Origin: Perognathus longimembris pacificus
Lineage: Eukaryota; Chordata; Mammalia; Rodentia; Heteromyidae
Direction: 5' to 3'
Assembly (NCBI RefSeq): GCF_023159225.1
Contig: NC_063161.1
Coordinates: forward strand, 72,072,767-72,136,766
DNA: 64,000 nucleotides
Shown: one piece after another, positions 48,894 through 57,800 of the stretch
Position numbering within the stretch: position 1 is the stretch's first letter
Layout of the letters: every line of letters starts with the position of its first letter
Made by a program: the position numbers and the translations under genes
The notes under the pieces: generated by a model
Database searches by the model: none
Told to the model about the DNA's origin: nothing
What the model saw: the letters and a program-made list of their open reading frames with translations, nothing else

Positions 48894-51800
48894 CGGCGCC
48901 CACCGGCGCGGGAACCCTTTGCGAGGCCGAGCGCGGCGTACGTACATCGGGCGGGCTGTGCGCCGAGCCGGGGCGGCCGCCGTGCACTCCGCTTCGCTGC
49001 CTGCCGCCGCCGTTCTGTTGAGGCGACGCCCATCCGCTGCCGCCCGACGGGGAAGGCGACCGGCTCCCGCTGGACCGCTGGCTGCCCGTCCTCCGCGCGT
49101 CGCCTCGGTGCCTGGGGCTCAGCCTGGGGTGAGGCGGAGGGGCCGGCGTGGGACGCCCCCTCTGCGGACCTCCCCGGCCCCCGCCGCCCGGCCCTCCACG
49201 GTGCTTCCTCTGCGAGCTTCCCACCCCGAACAGCACAGGAATAGAGGCCAGCCGTGGCACCCCGGGCCCTCCCGGGGCCCACCCTACCTGCCCGGCGATC
49301 CGGAGTCGGTGCAGGGAGAGGACCCCGAGGGGCTGTGGGAGCTGCCGCTGCTGCGCCGGTGGGGCCTCCGGCCCGGGGACTGTGGATGAGGCCTGGCAGG
49401 GGCGGGGCGGATGGGAGTCAGCCTGAACATAAACTGTGCCCACCTTGTCCCCGGGGTTGCCGGCCTGCCCGTGGGCATCCAGTGCAGGCCTAATGTCTCC
49501 TATAAAAAGCACCTGAGCAGGGCCAGGGCTGCGGGCAGCACCTAGGTCTCTAGGCCCCTAGGGTTCCTAGGCCCAGTGAGAGTTAGGAAAGGGGCTTTCT
49601 CTTCAGATAATCCCATCCTCCAAAAACATGCTCACCTCTCACCTGCTGCTCTCCTGACAAGTGTTGTGGGGGGGGGGTGGGCAGGGGGGAGGACGTCAGA
49701 AAGACCCCAGCTAGAAAGAGCCCCAGACTGGGAGAAGACAACGGGCCTGGCTCCCAGTTCTGGCTCTGCCACTGGTTCGCAGAAGTTTCTGGATTCCTGT
49801 GTAGGTGTTAATGCTTACTCTGGACAATTTTTTTTAAAAAGTGCCAGTACTTGAGTTTGAACTCAGGGCCTGGGCTCTGTCACTTTGCTTTTTCACTTAA
49901 GGTTAGAGCTGTACCACTAGAGCCACAACTCCACTTGGAGCTTTTTTGGTGATTAATTGGAGATAAGAGTCTCATGAACTTTGCTGCCTAGACTGGCTTT
50001 GAGCCATGATCCTCAGATCTTAGCCTCCAGAGGACCTAGGGTTACAGGTATAAGCCACCTGCACTTGGATTAAAAAACAAACAAAAATACAGTTTCATCG
50101 TGTTGCCCAGGTTGGCCTGGAACTCTCCATCCTCTTCTAGTGCTGAAATTATAGGTGTGCTCCACTATGCTTATCCTAGAGAGTTGTGTTTAAAGGCCTC
50201 ATTCTGGGATCCTAAAAGGCCAGGTTTGCAGGGAGGAGATGGGGTAGGAGAGTGCTCACCTCTTTCTCTCTTTGTTCTTTTCTTTTCTTTTGCTCTTGGG
50301 ACTTCGAGATCTGCAAGAAACAGAGACCAAGTCTGATCAGGGCTGAGTGATAGGGTCTTGACACCTAGGAGCCAAGCTGTGCCCAGGTATTGACCTGAGA
50401 TTTGTTCTTCTTTCAGGCCTGAGTCTCCTGATTCACAGGCACCTATCCATCCCTCCCTGTAAAAGAGGGCAGGATTTGCAGGTTGGGTGCTTCAGGCTTA
50501 AGCTCTGGCCAGAAAGGAAGATGACTGGCCCTTACGTATGACATCAGTATGTCCTGGGTCCCCTCCTCTCACACTGACCATCCCTGGCCCATCTCACAAG
50601 GGATTTAGGAAAGAAATGTTGGGTTCTTCTTGTTTTTGGTATTTTGATGGTAATAGAGATTGAACTCAAGGCCTCCAGCTTGCTAGACAGGCACTCTACC
50701 ACTCAAGCCACGCCTCCAGTTCTTGAGTTATTTTTCAGATAGGGTTTCATACTTTTTCCTAGGTTGACTTGAGACCTAGATCTTCATACCTGTTGCTTCC
50801 TCCTACCTATTTTCTCTTCAGCAGCTGGGATTACCAACATTTGCTACACACATAGTCCCATTTCCCTGCTTTTAAGTGATTCTTCTATATTCATGTCTGG
50901 AGCTAACTGCCTCATCCCTTACATCTCTCTGGGGCAGATTCCAAAGCCTGACACCTTATGCCTTTGACAGAAGGATGGAGAAGCTTCTGATTAGGCCTCA
51001 AAAACCTCACCTTCCCCTACCCTCCCTCCAGGTCCTGGTGCCACCAGATTCCTTTACTCCTTCTGAGCCAAAAATGAAGAAACACAAGCACTGACATGTG
51101 CTTCCTACTGGAGCAGAATGCATGGGGCAGGCCTGAGAGGCTAAGCCTTCTGGGTTTCCCCTGAGGCTACTCTAGCTTTGGCCCTTTCCGATACTCCTGG
51201 TTGCTGGATAGAGGCTCTGTGCAAGCTGATGATGACCACTGGGGGGCAGTAGGGACCACATTAACTCATGGGTTGGGGGCGGGAATGATCGAGATTGAGG
51301 AGACTGGAAAGGCAAGATTGGGCGTCCAGTTCAGTCTCTGCCTCTACCTACCCAGGTGGCCTCTAACAAATTCTTATTACAGTGAAGGGGCTGGGGACTC
51401 TGCTCATTACTGGGAAGGGGCTGCTAGGAGGTGGACTAGAGGGTCTGGCTCCAAAGCTGCCCCTGAGATTGTGGCTGATCCATGACTCTGTCCCCCATGC
51501 TGAGTTTTCTACTCTGGGAGCATCCATCTGCCCCCCTCTGCCTTGGTGTCTTCCTTCTCCTCTACCCCAGTCTTTCTTTCCTCCCCCTCCCACTTCCTCC
51601 AGGGCTTGAACTCAGGGCCTGGAGCTCTGGCTTAGTTTTTAATGCTCAAGGCTGGCGCTTCTAACACTTGATCCACACCTTCACTTAGAAATGCAATAAA
51701 TGAGAAATAAAATAAAAAATAAGAGGCTCTCAGATTTGTCTACCCAGCCTGGCTTTGAACCAGGATCCTCAGCCCTCGGCCTCCTGAGTAGCTTAGAATT

Positions 51801-54800
51801 ACAGGCAGGTACCAGTGGTGCCCAGCTCCCCTGAGTTCTGAATAAGTCACAGTCCGGCTCAGGGCCTTTTTGTGGCCTAGTCTCACTTGGGTGGAGGCCA
51901 GCTCCCGCCTGGCCCCGCCTGGCCCTCAGGCCTGTTGGGGTCTGGCATCTCCCCCAGAAACTCCACCTCTAGCTGTAGTCTGCTGGCCTTGTCTCCTGCC
52001 CAGTGAGACTCAGCTCTGGGAGGCCCTGCCTGGGATGTCCCTTTCCCGGCGAATTCAAGGCCCTTCTATTTGGGAAAAGGGCACCCCCACAGCCACCCCC
52101 ATACAGTGTACCCATTGGGTTGTCCGGAAGTTCTGGGGCGAGGGGCACCAAGCCAACACTGCCACAGGGGCAAGGCGGGGTTTGTAAACTCTCCTTTTGT
52201 GTGCGACACCCCGCATCCCCCGCCTGGCTAGGAGACTCCGCCCTCTCCATCATCAGCCTCCGCCCACGGCTCTGCGCGCTCCACTCACCTGTGCCGTCTT
52301 TTCCTCCGAGACCCAGAATCAGACCTGGAGGGTGAGAGAGAGGTCTGAGCCCGCCTGGGGCGGCCTGGCGGGGGTGTGGGGGCACCGATGGGCACAGCCC
52401 AGGTCTAGGACTCAGGGCGCGGTGAGCCGGCGGCAGGGCCGGAGAGGGAGGGAGGGAGAAGGGGGTACCTGTCTCTGCGGTGCTTCTTCAAGCTCTTCTT
52501 CTTCTTGCGCAGGGGTGAGGCGCTCCCACAGCTGCGGGCACAGGTGTGGCTCTTGTGAGTTAGCAGGGCAGCTGGGAATCCCTGATTTGGGAGCCGGGAG
52601 GGGCTCCTGCCTCCCCCATCGTGGGGGTGATCCAAGGCCCGGAGTTGAAGCGGGCAAGGTCGCTGAGGGGGGCCCCTGGGGGTGCTGCCTGCGGTGTCCC
52701 TCGTCACCTTTCCCCAGCCCCTTGGCTTCGTGAGCCAGGGTGGTTCCAAACCCAGGGTTCAAAGTCCCAGTGGTGGGATTTGGGGTCTTGGTAAGCAAAA
52801 GCTGACCCCCAGGCCATGTCTGGAGTGGACCTCCGGGGTGCCTAGGCCTGCTGCTCTGGGGGGGGGGGGGGGCCCTGCGTCCCTTCCACCCACTGCCACC
52901 GTCCCCCGGGCCCCAGCGCGCCCTGCCGCCTTCACCACTGACCTGCACTCCGACTCTGGTCGCCTCTTTTTGCTGAGAGCAGATGCCAGGGAGGAAGGAC
53001 AGGAGGACAGGGTTAGTCAGGGCCCTAGAGGGCACTCGGGGCCTGGGCGTGGAGAAAGTTGAGACGGGGTAGGCGCGATGGGCCCAGTGAACACCCGCCC
53101 GCGGGGAGGGGGCACGGTCTGTGGGCCCCTGGAGGGCTTAGGGGGCGACCTTGGTGGGGAGGAGGGGGCGGGCTGGGGCGTGGGGGGCTCGGGCCTGTCT
53201 CACCGGCTTCTCCGGTGTCCGCCCTTCTTTCTCTTCTTCTTCTTGGGTGGGGGCGAGGCGGAGCTGCTGGACCAGTGCTTGGTCCTGGGGAGAATGGGGG
53301 TGGGGTGAGGCGCGGCCCCGCGCTGCCCTCCCCCCCGCCGCCGCGGCCGCTCACCTGTACCCCCGGTGCCCGCGGTAGCAGGCGGCCGGGCAGCCGCAGT
53401 CCGCGGGGCCCTCGTCCTCCTCGTCATCGTCGAAAGCCGCGTACCCCAGGCCGGGCTCGCCGCCCTCGGCCAGCCGCGGGGTCTCCGCCAAGCTGCCGGA
53501 GACAGGGACGCTGACCACCCGGCCCCTGGGACCGCCCTGCGCCCGAGGCCCGCGTGGCACTGGGGGAGGCCGGCTCGCTGCGCCCCAGCCCCGGAGGGCC
53601 GGGAGGGAGGGGGGACCCACACAGGTCCCCAGCTTCCTGGGGGGTCATGTTTTGCAAAAGGTAAGAAGGAGCAGCCATCCTGCCCCTCACTCCTTCTTCT
53701 GGACTCCCTGACCCTGCTCTTGCCCTCCATCCCCTGCTGAGCCCTCCCAGAGCCCCGATTCTGATCCCTGTGTCCCGTGGCCCCTCCTGTTTGCATCACT
53801 AATCTGTGTGAAAGAGCCCCTCTCCCCTGGCTTAGGATCCCCTATTCTCCTTATCACCCATATTGTTCTCTTCCCCTTCTTTCCTCTGGGCCTCAACCTC
53901 TGAAATATTCATCGCCTCCCCCTGCCCTCCCTTCTGCAGCCTCCGGCTCCTCTCCTGATGCCAGCTGCCTTCATCAATCATGCTGGTGGCAGGGGGGTGC
54001 GGGAGGGAGGGGCCTTCGCAGCCTCTGGGGTTTCCATAGGCTGGAAGCTCCCAGTGTTCTCAGCAGGGCCCCCCACCTCCTGCCCTGCTGCTCCTGGCCA
54101 TCCTCTTTCATGTCTGTCTGTCTGTCCCAGTGGCTCTTCTTGGTTGCTCCCTCCCTACTGGGCCTAAAGCAGGGGTCTGCCATGCCCTCTGAGCCTCTGT
54201 CCTGGGTTGAGTGAGGATTGAGGATTGGGAAGATTTGCTGAGGTAGCAGGTGCTGGGCAGCCTCCTTTTCTATTGCACAAGCCTAGAAGTGACCTCTACA
54301 GCTCAGGTGCTGGGGTGGTGGGCTCCCAGGCCATCTGGCTAGCTTCAGCAGAAGCCCCTCCTTCCCAGGGCTGTCCCCTCCCCCTCCCTTCCAGGAGCTG
54401 GCCCCTCAGCTCACCCTCCCTCACCTAGGCTGGGGAGGGAATCCAGGGCTTGGAAGGTGGGCTGTCAGGATGCCCACAGACACACAGACCACACAGACAC
54501 ACTGGAAGCCAGGCATGACCAAGCTGGCCAAGCCTCAAGGGTTTTACTCTACAAGGAGGAGGACATTCCAGCTTTGAGCAGAGGATTAAGGGGGATTGTT
54601 GTGAAGCGCCTGATCTAAGGCCTGGCCATAACTGTCACTCCACACACTTGGTGGCCATTATCAGACAGTTGTCCTCTGATAGCCCTTGCATACCACTAAC
54701 TCCTCTTCTAGCAGGGAAAAGAGGCTGTGACTCAGAGACAGACTCTGCAACCTGAAGACCCATTCTGGCCTTCAAGGAAGGTCACAGCTGCAGAGTAAAT

Positions 54801-57800
54801 AAATTTTCAATCTGTGTAGTAGTGCACACCTGGAATCCCAGTATTGAGGATTACATGAGCTCATGTGGGATCATGAGTTCAAGGTCAGCTTGGGCTACAT
54901 CCATCTGGGGATGTAGCTCAGTGGAAGAGCTTTGCCTAGTGTGTGCAAGGCCCTGGAGTCACATGGTACAGGGAGGATTTTCTAGGGTGATAGATTTGTA
55001 CCATCCTCCTGCCCCCCACAGAACCAAGCATTCAAACTTCCCTTTCTTTCTTTCTCTCTTGTGCTGCCTACTGGGCTTGAACTCATGGCCTGAGCACTTT
55101 TTCACTCAAAGGTACCACTCTATCACTTGAACCACAGCTCTACCTCTGTTTTTTTTACTGGTTAATTGGAGAAAAGTCTCACGGACTTTTCTTTTTTTTT
55201 TTTTTTTGTCTTTCTTTTTCTTTTTTGGTACTGGGGATTGAACCCAGGTTCACCCAGGATGTTGCACTTGCTAGGCAAGCTACATCCCAGCCCTCTTATG
55301 GACTTTTCTGCTCAGGTTGGCTTTGAACCGCGAGCCTCAGATCTCAGCCACCTGAGTAGCTAGGATTACAGGCGTGAGCCACCTGTGCCCAGCTCACATT
55401 CCTCTTTCTGAAGCTTGAGGCCCACCTCCTGTCCCTGTCCCAGAATTTCTAGCTTCTGCTGACATGTCCAGCCCCCATGCTTCCATGCACACTCTCCATA
55501 GCTCATCAGCTACACAGATGCCGGACACAAAATATAGCCTTTCACAAAATGACAAAATATAGACAGTAAAGAGTGTGTGGGTGAGCTGGGGGTGGGTGGG
55601 GAAAGAGCCTCAGTTGATCCAGATACAAAAAAAGACCAAGGCTATTTACAAAATAAAATAGCTTCTTTGTGAGTGGTGCCTTCTACAGGACTTGTTCTGG
55701 CCTTCTGACAAATGTTCTTTTCCCCTCTATTCCTACCCTCCCTCCCTCTCTCCTCCCCTCTTCTCTCCATCCTGTCCTTCCCAGGGCCTCCTGCATGCTA
55801 GCAGATGTTCTGCTATTTGAGATGCACCTCTAGCCCAGTCCTGACCCTCTAAGTTCCCAATGCTGGACTTTGCTGAATCTCTTTGATGGACCTCTCTCCT
55901 CCTGTCCCTCCTTCCTCTCTCTGTGACCTCCCAGTCTGTTCCCATTGGCTGGGAGCACAGTGGCCAATTGACAGGGGATGGAGTCCAGATGTGAGGGAGA
56001 TTCCAGGCAAGGGGTTGGCCTGGTCTGCCTTCAGAGGTCTCAGTGGTGGTGGGAGCAGGGATTACCCAGGCCTTGGAGTGGCTCATCTAGCATCTCACAG
56101 TGCAGGGCAAACGCGACTGCGTGACTAAGGTGGGTTTCCTGGCAGTATTCTGAACACTTTACATGAATTTATCTTATTTAATCACAGAGTCCTCAGAACA
56201 AGCCTAGTACATATTATTTCATATTATATATAGGGCAACATGCAATGTATAAGATTAGGTGTGAGCTGGTGCCGGTGGCTCACGCCTGTAATCCTAGCTA
56301 CTTAGGAGGGTGAGATCTGAGGATCATGGTTCAAAGCCAGCCAGGGCAGGAAAATCCATGAAACTCTTTTCTCCAATTAACCACCAGAAAACCAGAAGTG
56401 GTGCTGTGGCTCAAAGTGGTAGAGTGCTATCCTCTATCCTTGAGGTGAAGAGCTCAAGGACAACACCCAGTCCCAGAGTCCAGAGTTCAAGTCCCAGGAC
56501 CAATCAAAAAAAAAATTAGGTATGAAAAAAATAAGAATCTGAGCTGCTTGCTGGGTTGGCACTCTATCTCCAGCCCACTTCTTTGCTGGTTATTTTGGAG
56601 GTAGAGGGTCTCAGACTTTTCTGCCTGGGCTGGCTTTGAACCACAGTCCTTGGATCTCAGCTTCCTGAGTAGGTAGGATTGCAGGAGTGAGCCACCAGTT
56701 ATTTTTGTACAATAAGTGTGGACAGAGGTTTGGGATGTCAGCAAGATTACTGCTTCCCAGACTAGTCCCACTGCTAAGGCAGAAGACCATCAGCCTTTGC
56801 TTTGGCCTCTCTTCTATCCTCAGTTTCTCTTCTAGCCAGGACAGCATGGGACATTGGTGCTGAGGAAAACTGAGGGATAATGCAAGGACAGCTCTTCTGA
56901 GCTGGAGCCAGCAGCCATCCCTAAATGCATGCCACCTTTCAGACATGGAGCTAGTCCACTTCCTGTCAGGGTCCAATGAGACAGCCTGACACCGTTCCTT
57001 CTAATGCAGCCTCGCTCGGTTTTCTGTATTTACTTATTGCTTTGATGGTATTGGGCTTTGAACTTGGAGCTGTGTGCTTGCTAGTCAAGTGATCTACCAC
57101 TGAGTCACATCCCCAGTGCTAGTGGTGTGTGGGCTTCTGCCTTTCAGGACATAGTGGAAAGTAGGAATAACAGATGCAGAAGGGGCTGTGCTGGGGTCAT
57201 GCTGTCAGTTATTACAATGTTGGGATTCTGAGCTGAGATCTGAACCATCTTTCCTCACCCTCTGTTGCTAAGCCATGGACAGAACCCAGGTGGGGCACAG
57301 GAGACTCAGTGAGGCCCCAGTTTGCAGTTAACAGGGTCAATAGTTCCTCTCCTGTACTCACCCCAGTTCCAAACCACCTGACAGAATGCCTAGAGAGACC
57401 CTGTAGTCGTGGACTGCTGCCCTCCCCCACCCAGGGGAGCACTCACACGTGGGCCCCAGGCCGGTCCTCCCTGGTGAGCACTCCCTCCTTTTCCATCAGC
57501 ATCTGCCGGAAGGTTCCCACCTTCTGCCGGATCTCCTCCTCCAAGTACCTGCAGAGCACAGAGACTGTGAGGGCTTAGGTGCCTGTCTCCCCACTCCCAG
57601 CATACTCCAAACCCCAGCCCTGGCTCAAAGGAGCCGCCCTGCTGCCCATAACTTGACTAATCCTCAGCCCTGCCCTCAAGGAGTGACTGTTTTACACCAG
57701 TTCAACTGAACAAACAAACCAATAAACAAACAGACAATAAACAGCTTGGCTGCAGAGCCAGGAGGACCTGGAGTCTCCAGATCCACAAGCAAAACAAAAA

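Larger units (their letters stand above)
38149..48945 (-). other. SRRM3: SRRM3 intron 10 (10.8 kb)
   Basis: The largest SRRM3 intron, bounded by GTACGT and CCATTAG and the only phase-0 one. It contains a GA/CT repeat, AT-rich SINE-free blocks (about 38970-39420 and 46690-47180), microsatellites, and SINEs only at 39838-39925, 40868-41328, 42440-42638, 45439-45642 and 46439-46617. Confidence 0.8.
50311..52288 (-). other. SRRM3: SRRM3 intron 7
   Basis: SINE fragments at 50633-50850 and 51601-51830; other sequence unique, no supported extra exon. Confidence 0.75.
53493..57446 (-). other. SRRM3: SRRM3 intron 2
   Basis: 3.95 kb with several SINEs between 54800 and 57120. The part at 53500-54780 is SINE-free, GC-rich and without a recognisable exon. 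Confidence 0.75.

Noticed and set aside
48812..49282. Other-frame open frames over SRRM3 exon 10
   Set aside because: GC-rich shadows; conserved Ser/Arg sequence is in the SRRM3 frame only.
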